Assembly: GCA_014382535.1 (NCBI GenBank)
Contig: JACNJN010000137.1
Span: forward strand, 1-45,516
Direction: 5' to 3'
Length of the DNA stretch: 45,516 nucleotides
Source: Candidatus Desulfolinea nitratireducens
Lineage (GTDB): Bacteria > Chloroflexota > Anaerolineae > Anaerolineales > Villigracilaceae
The notes under the pieces: generated by a model
What the model saw: only the letters and a program-made list of their open reading frames with translations
Databases searched by the model: none
Told to the model about the DNA's origin: nothing
Part shown: positions 38,858 through 45,516 of the stretch, piece by piece
Position numbering within the stretch: the stretch's first letter is position 1
How the letters are laid out: each line of letters begins with the position of its first letter
Program-made: the position numbers and the translations under genes

Positions 38858-39562
38858 CTACTGCCTTCCGTAGGGACAAATATACAAACACAGTCCACAC
38901 ACACCCACATGATTCTGCTCTTCCAGCCTGGTTAAATAGCGATCACATTTGCCAGCATCAAAGCGAGCCTCCCGAGCTTCTTTTTCCCGAAAAGGTTGCC
39001 CTGTGAAGGCGTTGATCGGGCAAATCTCGACGCATTTCTGACAATCGCCACAACCATCTTCCATTGATTCCCCTGTCACTTTCAACGGCGCATCCGTCAG
39101 TATCGTTGCCCACCGAACTCGGGGGCCTCTCTCTGGCGTAATCAGGAGACAGTTCTTGCCAATCCATCCCAATCCGGCCAGATGGGCTCCCATCTTATGT
39201 GAGAAGGCCGCAACCAGCTTCTCGTCATCTATCGTCTTCGAGGCTGGGACTGGCAAGGCTTTATAGCCATCGCTTTGGATTACGCTACTCAATCTTGAGC
39301 TAATCAGGTCGAGCCGCTGGTTGATCAGATCATAACCATGATGTTGATAATTAATCGCTACAGCCCGCTCCGCTCGTTGGGGCAGTTGATCTACAATGGT
39401 GTCTAAAAGAGCGATGCCAATCGAAATCGCACGCGGATATTCCGCAATCACTGCCCCACCCTGTTCAAGGATTGCATCACGGGCAGGAGAAAGCTCTGCC
39501 ACACCAAAGAAATCTGCTCCCCAATTTTCAGCTAATCCCTCAATATTTTTATCGGGTGCCAT
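38858..39562 (-). CDS. QueG-like double [4Fe-4S] protein
   Basis: From the ATG at 39562 (GAGG eight bases upstream) the protein has 234 residues. [20 protein letters not shown] near residues 127-146 is the conserved core of epoxyqueuosine reductase relatives. [12 protein letters not shown] and CGLCLYICP near the C-terminus bind two [4Fe-4S] clusters. It is much shorter than true QueG (about 350 residues or more) and lacks the C-terminal HEAT-like repeats. It is therefore probably one of the short reductase relatives, perhaps linked to corrinoid chemistry, rather than the tRNA-modifying enzyme itself. Confidence 0.8.
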   Translation of the reverse strand: MAPDKNIEGLAENWGADFFGVAELSPARDAILEQGGAVIAEYPRAISIGIALLDTIVDQLPQRAERAVAINYQHHGYDLINQRLDLISSRLSSVIQSDGYKALPVPASKTIDDEKLVAAFSHKMGAHLAGLGWIGKNCLLITPERGPRVRWATILTDAPLKVTGESMEDGCGDCQKCVEICPINAFTGQPFREKEAREARFDAGKCDRYLTRLEEQNHVGVCGLCLYICPYGRQ

Positions 39563-39694
39563 TATTTTCCTCAATATTAGCTTGGTTTACTTATTTTAAA
39601 GAAATTCATCCAGCAAGAATATCGACCATCCTGATATTGGCGCGAGCCTGGGAAACATATGGGGATAGCCATGACTACTCTAAAATATTGACTT

Positions 39695-40360
39695 TCAATC
39701 ATAGGAAGCGATTTGATCAAGTTTGTATTTGCTGATATTTGGCACCATCGCATCCTTGCCTGGGTATCCTGTGATCAATAACAGGAATGGACGTTCGTTA
39801 TCAGGTCGTCCCAGAATTTCATTCAAAAATTTCATTGGACTCGGCGTATGGGTCAGGGTAGCAAGGCCCGCTTGATGCAATGCTGTGATCAATATCCCGG
39901 TTGCGATCCCTACAGATTCAGTTGGGTAATAATTTTTGTGCGCTACACCTTTTTCATCAATAGTATTCTTTTTTAAAAACACTCCGATCAGGCAAGGTGC
40001 GATTTCCAGAAAAGGCTTATTTTCATCCGTCCCTAGTGGTTGGAGTGCTTTCAGCCATTCTTCAGGAGCACGTCCCTGATAAAATTCCCTCTCTTCTTTC
40101 TCTGCCGCCTCGCGAATCTTCCTTTTAGTCTCTGGATTTTTGACAATTACAAAATGCCAGGGCTGTTGATTAGCACCACTGGGTGCTGTCCCTGCAGCTA
40201 AAATGGCATTATTGATCACCTCCTCTGGAATCGGACGATCTGAAAAATCACGGACCGTGCGGCGACGTTTCATATCCAAATAAAATGATCGAGAGGTGGC
40301 TATCATTTCATCTGTATTTTTCTCGGTAAAATTCAACGGGGAGAATTTTTCTTCGCTCAT
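39695..40360 (-). CDS. Nitroreductase-family flavoprotein, iodotyrosine-deiodinase-like
   Basis: The protein has 221 residues. RRRTVRDFSDRPIPEEVI near residues 32-49 is the FMN-phosphate-binding start of the fold, and GTAPSGANQQPWHFVIV near 56-72 is the second FMN-contact block. The lid segment EREFYQGRAPEEW and the block YPTESVGIATGILITALHQA with GLATLTHTPSP resemble the iodotyrosine deiodinase branch more than the NfsB branch. Bacterial members reduce halogenated or nitro aromatics. The true substrate here is unknown. No Shine-Dalgarno is obvious at the ATG. Confidence 0.82.
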   Translation of the reverse strand: MSEEKFSPLNFTEKNTDEMIATSRSFYLDMKRRRTVRDFSDRPIPEEVINNAILAAGTAPSGANQQPWHFVIVKNPETKRKIREAAEKEEREFYQGRAPEEWLKALQPLGTDENKPFLEIAPCLIGVFLKKNTIDEKGVAHKNYYPTESVGIATGILITALHQAGLATLTHTPSPMKFLNEILGRPDNERPFLLLITGYPGKDAMVPNISKYKLDQIASYD

Positions 40361-40403
40361 TTTGAGTTTCTCATGAAGATGATCGGGAGAGGCTATGCGC
40401 TAT

Positions 40404-41219
40404 TCAATTTCCAGAAAAAAAAGCATTTACGTTTTTCATATAACTTTCATAATCTTCAAAGCGGATATGATGGCCTGTGTCCGGAATATGAATGACTGAA
40501 ATATGGTGATTCAACTCCTGCACCCGGTCAGCAATGGCTGGAGAGAGGAGGCCGCCCTTTTCCAGATCTGCGGTAACGATCAACGTCGGGCAGGTGAGTT
40601 GGGGGACATTTTCTTCCCAATCGCTTTCATCGATGCTCAAGATCGAAAGGATATTGGGATCCATTTGCTTTTTGGCCGGGCACCAGGTATCAATAACCCA
40701 CTCCGGCCAGGTGGGATGCTCGATGCGGGTATCGGCGACAAGTTCATCGAGAGTCAATCTCGTCACGGTTTCAACCCAGGGGGCCATGGGATGTTCACTG
40801 AGTTGACTTAGTTCCACGCTTTCTTCGTGCTCGAACCAGGGCGGATCTTCGAGCAGTAAGGCTCGAGGGATTTCGGGATAGCGCACGCCCAATTCAAAGG
40901 CTACCATTGCCCCCATCGAGTGGCCACCGACGATCGGGCGTTCCAGCCCCAGAGTCTGGATGATCCGGGCAAGATCGGCCCCCATATCCACGCTCTCGCC
41001 AGGTTGGATGCGGGCCGAGAGTCCATGACCGCGGGCATCGGGCATAATGATATCGTAGTCGGCTTCAAGATCGAGAGCCGTTTGAATCCAGCAGAGGCCG
41101 TTATCAGAAAAGCCATGCGCCAGGACCAGGGGCGGTTTGCTGCCCTCGCCAGTCCGCCAATAGTGGTAAGAGACACCGTTGATCGTGAGATATTTTTCTG
41201 TCCAGTGGGAGGGGATCAT
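40404..41219 (-). CDS. Alpha/beta hydrolase
   Basis: The protein has 271 residues. The oxyanion region LVLAHGFSDNGLCW is near residues 31-44, the nucleophile Ser is in the elbow GGHSMGAM near 97-104, the acid Asp is probably in LIVTADLEKGG, and the catalytic His is in DTGHHIRFED near the end. The triad is complete. Family members are esterases, C-C hydrolases or lactonases. Neighbours of the URO-D and phosphotriesterase types suggest a small-molecule breakdown role, but no substrate can be deduced. The gene has a GGAAATAAATT leader before its ATG. Confidence 0.87.
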   Translation of the reverse strand: MIPSHWTEKYLTINGVSYHYWRTGEGSKPPLVLAHGFSDNGLCWIQTALDLEADYDIIMPDARGHGLSARIQPGESVDMGADLARIIQTLGLERPIVGGHSMGAMVAFELGVRYPEIPRALLLEDPPWFEHEESVELSQLSEHPMAPWVETVTRLTLDELVADTRIEHPTWPEWVIDTWCPAKKQMDPNILSILSIDESDWEENVPQLTCPTLIVTADLEKGGLLSPAIADRVQELNHHISVIHIPDTGHHIRFEDYESYMKNVNAFFSGN

Positions 41220-41277
41220 AATTTATTTCCTTTTTTTGTAGGCAGGATTTGGTGGAGAAAAAATCAGATTGCGCTGA

Positions 41278-42516
41278 CTATTCTCTGACAGCCTCGAACA
41301 TCGCGATAATATTCTCCGGTGCGACTTCAGACAGAATATTGTGAATCTGCTGAAAGACGAAGCCACCACCGGGAGCCCAAACCGATACCAACTGACGCAC
41401 ATTCTCCCGGACTTGATCTGGCGTCCCGAGGGGCAAAATGCGCTGTGTATCACAACCGCCACCCCAAAAGGTCAATCGCTCACCATAATCTCTTTTGAGT
41501 TGCGCTGGATCCATGCCCCTGCAGGTGACCTGGACCGGATTTATTGAATCCAGCCCGGCCTCGATCAGGTCATCCAGCAGTGGTTCAATCCCCCCGCAGG
41601 AATGCAGATTGATGCTGAGATGCGGAGCGAGTTCCTTCGTGCGTTGCCACATTTTCGCGTGCCATGATTTGTAATAGCGCCGGTACATTTTCGGTGAGAT
41701 CATCGGGCCTGTCTGCCCTCCAAGATCATCGCCGAATAAGATCACATCAATATAGGGACCGACCGCACCAAGCCATTTCTCCAATCGCGGCATATAGAAA
41801 TCACAGAGTGCCTCTGAGAGCCGTTCACAGGCTTCAGGATGATAGCCCATATGCCTGAGATAAGTATCCATGCGGTAAAGAAATTGCGGCACTTCAAAGA
41901 GGTTCCCGCCAAAGATGCCAAGAATGGCGCGATCGGTCGATCCACGCAGTGTCCGGGCTCCCTCAGCAAGCTGCTGACACCCCTCATCCGTCAGCGGGAT
42001 ATGTCCACCCGGGGCCGGGATTCCGGTCCACATGGTGTATTTAAAGGCCTGCTCCAGATCTGAGAAATCCTGCTCCTCCGGATTTTCTTCCAACCAGGGC
42101 CAGTGGATTTGCTCAAAAAACATACAGCTTTCTTTTTGGATCGCCAGATCAATTCCGTCGTCAGAAAGCAGATAAGAGTCCCTGCCGCGCTTCTCAATAT
42201 TGATAAAGGAGGGGATTTTGCAGGCCGTGCCATCAGGCAATACCCAATCCTTCCAGTCCTGATCCTCCAGCATGAAACCCCGACCCAGCTCGACGACATC
42301 AGATCCAACATAATCCAGGATCTCAGGTTCGACAATTGCCAACTGCTGGACCATGTCGTAGACGTAGATCTCCCCCGACGAAATCCCCAAAGCTTTCTTC
42401 AATTTTGCGTAGGCAATTGCCGCAATCCCACTGGACCGATGACTCCCGAAATCGATCGGCACGCGGTCCGGTTGTTGATGATCCAGGGCAGATTTGATTC
42501 GCTCACGTGAGTTCAT
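41278..42516 (-). CDS. URO-D/MtaA-like methyltransferase-fold protein
   Basis: This 412-residue protein has the uroporphyrinogen decarboxylase barrel but the zinc-type ligands of corrinoid methyltransferases. INLHSCGGIEPLL near residues 295-307 (His-x-Cys) and WGGGCDTQ near 345-352 (Cys) match MtaA/CmuA relatives. The N-terminal RVPIDFGSHRSSGIA replaces the tetrapyrrole-binding Arg loop of true HemE, so heme synthesis is unlikely. It would transfer methyl groups to or from a corrinoid or thiol. No corrinoid-binding protein gene is in the window. AGGAG lies nine bases before the ATG. Confidence 0.82.
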   Translation of the reverse strand: MNSRERIKSALDHQQPDRVPIDFGSHRSSGIAAIAYAKLKKALGISSGEIYVYDMVQQLAIVEPEILDYVGSDVVELGRGFMLEDQDWKDWVLPDGTACKIPSFINIEKRGRDSYLLSDDGIDLAIQKESCMFFEQIHWPWLEENPEEQDFSDLEQAFKYTMWTGIPAPGGHIPLTDEGCQQLAEGARTLRGSTDRAILGIFGGNLFEVPQFLYRMDTYLRHMGYHPEACERLSEALCDFYMPRLEKWLGAVGPYIDVILFGDDLGGQTGPMISPKMYRRYYKSWHAKMWQRTKELAPHLSINLHSCGGIEPLLDDLIEAGLDSINPVQVTCRGMDPAQLKRDYGERLTFWGGGCDTQRILPLGTPDQVRENVRQLVSVWAPGGGFVFQQIHNILSEVAPENIIAMFEAVRE

Positions 42517-42644
42517 TTACATTTTCTCCTGCCGAAGGTTTTGCGTTTGTCCTGATGACTTGAAACAAGCCGGGTACCCGCGGATTTGTTGGACGTGGAC
42601 AATCTTGATTATACGATAAAGGTTCAGACCAGGATTAACTCAAT

Positions 42645-43556
42645 TTAGCGGGCAAACGCCCGATAGGGATTGTCCTGAGTTAGTTGACGGATCGTACCCT
42701 CATCCACCCCCTCAGCCCGCAGTTTGGGGAGAAACTGATCTGAAAGATAGGTGTATGGTTTGGGAATCCCGCCCCCCGGCAGTGCTGGATCATACCAGCC
42801 CCGGTCATGACTGAGCAGCAACTGATCACCCAATCCAGCGTCCAGGAGGCGGAGGATATTCTGCAGATCACCCTCATCATTATCCCCAATTGTGTCATAC
42901 TCAAGCCAGGCTCCACGTCGCGCCATTTCAAGGTGCAAATTAAAATCCTGTTCTTTTTGGGTGTGGATCCAGATAAATCGGTCGGGGGCATACCCCATCT
43001 TCTCAATAAGATTAAGTTGATCCCGAACCACCCGGCCCTGGATAGTGTGGCTTCCAATGATGGCATTTGTTTCCCGGCCCGCAGTTGCAGCCGCCCGCAA
43101 GATTTTGCTTTCACAGGCTGTTAATCCCTGATCCCCTGCGCTCAGCTTAATCCAGCCGGCTTGCACTCCACTACCCTCAATTTCACCTTGTAATTCGCTC
43201 AACATCCACTCGGCCAATTTGGCTTCACTGGCCGCATGTGCCCAGTCAGGAACCCAGGGCTCACGATAAATACCGGTCGGAATTACGATGGGTAGATTAG
43301 TGGCCTTGGACACAGCCAGATCAATATCCACCCGGCGACCCACGCCGATGGTACTGCATTCAACAATCGCGGTTACACCAACTTCCCGGGCCTTTGCAAT
43401 TTCCGGAGCCATGAGCTGGATCACATCTTCAACTTCGGCCTGGGCATAACCCGGCGTATCCCAGGTTCGAAGGTCGACAAAAATATGCTCATGAGGCAAA
43501 ATCATCCCCAGTTCAGCAGGGCTTTTATGGCCCAAAGTGGTAATTAAATTTGGCAT
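42645..43556 (-). CDS. Phosphotriesterase-family metal hydrolase
   Basis: This 303-residue amidohydrolase-type barrel has the N-terminal metal pair His 22-x-His 24 in LPHEHIFVD, a Lys in GWIKLSAGDQG that is the likely carbamylated bridge, His residues in IGSHTIQGR and FIWIHTQKE, and the last Asp in LLSHDRGW. All ligands of the binuclear site are present. Characterised relatives split lactones or phosphotriesters, so the substrate is open. It is next to the URO-D-like gene on the same strand, with a 128-base gap, and the two may form a functional pair. Confidence 0.88.
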   Translation of the reverse strand: MPNLITTLGHKSPAELGMILPHEHIFVDLRTWDTPGYAQAEVEDVIQLMAPEIAKAREVGVTAIVECSTIGVGRRVDIDLAVSKATNLPIVIPTGIYREPWVPDWAHAASEAKLAEWMLSELQGEIEGSGVQAGWIKLSAGDQGLTACESKILRAAATAGRETNAIIGSHTIQGRVVRDQLNLIEKMGYAPDRFIWIHTQKEQDFNLHLEMARRGAWLEYDTIGDNDEGDLQNILRLLDAGLGDQLLLSHDRGWYDPALPGGGIPKPYTYLSDQFLPKLRAEGVDEGTIRQLTQDNPYRAFAR

Positions 43557-43589
43557 AATCCTCTCGCCATATCGCTATATATACTATTT

Positions 43590-43881
43590 TTATTCCAACA
43601 ACAAACCCATCAGATGGACATCAACATAATCAGCATCCAGCTCCCTTTTCATATACTTCCGCAGGGTACCCTCCGCTTCAAATCCTAATTTCTTATAGAA
43701 ACTTATCGCTCGATGATTATCTGCTTCAACCCTCTACTCGATTCTTCTGACACCATCCACTCGTAAATCTCTGATCAGCTCCTGCATGATTTTCGTCCCA
43801 ATTCCCCTGCCCTGATATGATCGCTTTATCCCAAATGCGCCAATAGCTGGTGTAGCGAATGATGGGGTAGCTGGGCTTTGT
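43590..43881 (-). pseudogene. GNAT acetyltransferase remnant
   Basis: On the minus strand the frame ending at 43590 reads AIGAFGIKRSYQGRGIGTKI, the acetyl-CoA loop of GNAT enzymes (Gln-Gly-Arg-Gly-Ile-Gly). It then runs through DLRVDGVRRIE to a TAG at 43736-43734. After the TAG it continues RVEADNHRAISFYKKLGFEA and on to a normal GNAT C-terminus and TAA. No N-terminal half is present, because a TAA precedes the block near 43880. Active GNATs have Leu at the TAG position (IELRVEADN), so a single base change likely made the stop. The gene is 5' truncated and broken. Confidence 0.8.
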
Positions 43882-43942
43882 TAGGCCGCAAATTCCGTTG
43901 AGCCCTATATCAAACTACTTATCAAAAGAAGGTGTTTCTCAA

Positions 43943-44344
43943 TTAAAGCTTCTGTCTCTTATAAATGATGCTAGTATCGTGGATCGGTTTATCAGTTTTA
44001 TCCGGAACCTTGTACTTAGCGGACGATTTTACAACAGGGAATTCTTCTTCCCCAAACACTAAGTGAAAGTTAGCCAAGGTAATAACATCACCTTTGGATA
44101 ATATATATCTGTCAATCTTGTTTCCATTCACATACGTTCCGCCAGTTGAATCAAGATCAATTACCTCAAAACGTTCTTTTTGATATCTTATCTCAGCATG
44201 CTTACGTGATACTTTAGAATGTTCAATAATGAGATCATTGTCTCTAGCACGACCAATTTTTATGATAGCCTGGTTAAATTTAAATAGTGACGAATTTTCC
44301 ATGACAAGTAAAGCAGCAGGGAGTTTTATTTCTTCTGTGCACAT
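43943..44344 (-). CDS. Stand-alone FHA-domain protein
   Basis: The protein has 133 residues. FNQAIIKIGRARDNDLIIEH and SKVSRKHAEIRY carry the Gly-Arg, Ser and Arg-x-His of an FHA phosphothreonine-binding domain. DLDSTGGTYVNGNKI is the second conserved block, although the usual NGT-like triplet reads slightly differently. The domain fills residues 22-105, and the tail is basic. GGAGG precedes the ATG. It should read Ser/Thr phosphorylation by binding pThr. No kinase or phosphatase gene is adjacent. Confidence 0.88.
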   Translation of the reverse strand: MCTEEIKLPAALLVMENSSLFKFNQAIIKIGRARDNDLIIEHSKVSRKHAEIRYQKERFEVIDLDSTGGTYVNGNKIDRYILSKGDVITLANFHLVFGEEEFPVVKSSAKYKVPDKTDKPIHDTSIIYKRQKL

Positions 44345-44470
44345 ATATATCCTCCAAGTAGTCTCACGCTACCTCAGTCCATTTATATTCAGTATATTTG
44401 ATATTCATCTAAAAACAAAACTATTTTTGCACCCAACAGTTTGTACCAGCCCCGCAGAGCGTTAGCGAGC

Positions 44471-44809
44471 TTATCCCTTCATCCCAACAACGAGCCAGGA
44501 AACGACTTCTCGCAATGCATCATAGGCCTTCAACCGTGCTTGATCAGTGCCATCAGCTTCGGCAGTTGCAATATGCTCTTCCATTTGATTGATGACCAAT
44601 GGACCCATCGCCAAGAGTGCATCGGCGTTGGAGGCGGCATACTTTACCAGGACATAGCGAATGAGAGCAGGTACCGGAACACCCGTTGCTTGACTCAAGC
44701 CCTCAATAGTTGGGAGGGGGTCAGCGACGGTGTAATGAGCTACATCCTCTTTAAAGTTGGCGTGCGGATCATCTTCTTCCCAGGAATCGGTATATGGAGT
44801 AAGTTGCAT
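44471..44809 (-). CDS. DUF6027-like hypothetical protein
   Basis: This 112-residue protein is mostly helical (TIEGLSQATGVPVPALIRYV, then ADALLAMGPLVINQMEEHIA). The N-terminal DDPHANFKEDVAHYTVADPL matches what I remember of the DUF6027 family of small proteins known mainly from actinobacteria. This family link is from memory and not certain. The segment after residue 38 resembles a helix-turn-helix. AAGGA lies six bases ahead of the ATG. No function is known. It is isolated between gene remnants and unknown genes. Confidence 0.55.
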   Translation of the reverse strand: MQLTPYTDSWEEDDPHANFKEDVAHYTVADPLPTIEGLSQATGVPVPALIRYVLVKYAASNADALLAMGPLVINQMEEHIATAEADGTDQARLKAYDALREVVSWLVVGMKG

Positions 44810-44921
44810 GGTTTGTCCTTAGATGTGTAATTAGGCTTGCTGGAATTTAAACGTGGGCTATGTTCACTATAACGGTATCTGTTCAAGCTAGAATCAACTC
44901 ACAAAAAGATTGCATCTCTGT

Positions 44922-45516
44922 CTATCTATATATTAATATCCGTAATGCTTCTTTTACCCTTTCTAAAAAGGAGCGATCTCTCCTATTTATTTCTTTAAGT
45001 TTTTGCTTTGTTAAGTACATTTTTTGAAGTTCTAATTTTCCATCCTCTTTTTGACTCATTCGAATACCTGAAATGTTTTGGGCTCTTTTACCGTCAGGAT
45101 CGATTTTTATAGGTGCTTCAAACAAAAAACTTAGCAATCTGTTTCTGAATGGGCGCAAATCACCTAGCTGATACAAGTTTGTAGATGTTTGTACCAATGT
45201 TGGCATATAACCAAAATATTCAGCCACATTTTCAATCAATTCATGTACTTCATCAAACCCAATACGTAAAATACTAATACCGCATATTTCTTGGTCATAT
45301 GTAAAATTCTTCCTTGATCGTTCTTTTGGGTTATCTGGGAACAATAATAATACTTTTTTTGATGGTCTGAGCTGAAGAAAGATGTGATCTACAAGGCCTG
45401 AATAATGTTGATCTAATATTCGATAATCACGAATTTTACTTCCGCCTGTATCCCAATATTGGACTAATAAATTTTCTATCTCATTTGGTAGATTATGCTT
45501 CTTAATATTTTTAATG
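44922..45516 (-). CDS. Unknown protein, 5' end beyond the window
   Basis: The frame is open from the right edge to the stop at 44922, giving at least 198 residues. The visible part begins IKNIKKHNLPNEIENLLVQY and contains LRPSKKVLLLFPDNPKERSR and ICGISILRIGFDEVHELI. It ends in a basic helical tail (RRDRSFLERVKEALRILIYR). The sequence is AT-rich, which suggests an acquired gene. No domain is recognised. A TTG at 45344 could start a shorter product, but the open frame upstream makes a longer protein more likely. Confidence 0.55.
   Translation of the reverse strand, partial: IKNIKKHNLPNEIENLLVQYWDTGGSKIRDYRILDQHYSGLVDHIFLQLRPSKKVLLLFPDNPKERSRKNFTYDQEICGISILRIGFDEVHELIENVAEYFGYMPTLVQTSTNLYQLGDLRPFRNRLLSFLFEAPIKIDPDGKRAQNISGIRMSQKEDGKLELQKMYLTKQKLKEINRRDRSFLERVKEALRILIYR

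Noticed and set aside
41278-42516. Heme-synthesis HemE
   Set aside because: The N-terminal substrate-binding arginine loop of HemE is absent, the His-x-Cys zinc-type motif is present, and no other heme genes are nearby.
26523-43736. Amber recoding (pyrrolysine or suppressor tRNA) to explain two in-frame TAG codons
   Set aside because: TAG also ends apparently normal genes here (33796, 35839 and the pdxT stop), the two interrupted frames look like ordinary single-base decay (TGG and TTG to TAG), and no tRNA or pyl gene was seen.
43855-43905. GCCTAACAAAG/CTTTGTTAGGC sequence as an integron attC site
   Set aside because: The core resembles an attC end, and small single genes lie nearby, but no second half-site with the right spacing was found and no integrase is present. 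It would need a structure search to revisit.

Overview
The window reads as a chromosomal stretch of a mid-GC bacterium, most likely a member of the Chloroflexota (Anaerolineae-like). This is an inference. It rests on the gene set (a sortase followed by a conserved 59-residue membrane peptide, PdxS/PdxT vitamin B6 synthesis, a lipoprotein-type solute-binding protein, many Chloroflexota-style hypotheticals) and on several families of dispersed palindromic repeats. No rRNA, tRNA or CRISPR array was seen.

Region 1 (1-26.0 kb, almost all minus strand) is one long surface-polysaccharide locus. Read in the direction of transcription it starts with a MarR-type regulator (26008) whose start codon sits next to a perfect palindrome. 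It continues with two sugar-nucleotide epimerases/synthases, a Wzm/Wzt ABC exporter with a C-terminal glycan-binding domain, a capsule-type glycosyltransferase and a methyltransferase. Next come a PseB-like UDP-GlcNAc 4,6-dehydratase, an RmlD-like reductase, a membrane GT-C enzyme and a NeuB-family nonulosonate synthase. Another membrane enzyme, a GT4 glycosyltransferase, a LapA-like membrane protein and an AAC(3)-type N-acetyltransferase follow. The locus ends with a DUF4910 aminopeptidase-like protein, an SpsF-like cytidylyltransferase, several glycosyltransferases, a sulfotransferase and a GT-C gene cut by the left edge. Together they would build, decorate (sulfate, methyl, acetyl) and export a glycan that may contain a nonulosonic-acid-like sugar. 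An AT-rich EcoRV-type restriction-modification pair (7.5-9.3 kb) interrupts this locus.

Region 2 (26.2-27.8 kb, plus strand) holds small accessory genes: an amber-interrupted membrane protein, an unknown 165-residue protein, and two tiny overlapping membrane genes, the second an Imm17-like protein. A strong terminator closes the group.

Region 3 (27.8-36.5 kb) is ordinary chromosome: a hypothetical, pdxT-pdxS, an oligopeptide-type ABC binding lipoprotein, the sortase plus its small neighbour, a P-loop kinase-like protein, an RNA methyltransferase homologue that has lost its catalytic cysteine, and a PEBP-type lipoprotein.

Region 4 (36.5-45.5 kb, minus strand) holds mostly single-gene units: a saccharopine-dehydrogenase-like reductase, a VOC protein, a HEPN-like orphan, a QueG-like iron-sulfur protein, an iodotyrosine-deiodinase-like nitroreductase, an alpha/beta hydrolase, a UroD/MtaA-like protein and a phosphotriesterase-family hydrolase. 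After these come a GNAT pseudogene, an FHA protein, a DUF6027-like protein and an unknown gene cut by the right edge.

The most unusual feature is how repeats are woven into genes. Two related palindromic elements (102 and 87 bp, both multiples of three) lie in frame inside two glycan genes and are read in different frames. A second family with CACAAAG/CTTTGTG ends occurs eight times in the polysaccharide locus, nearly always within a few bases 3' of a stop codon, and in one case it supplies the C-terminus of the regulator. Two further families occur as inverted pairs 13-19 kb apart.
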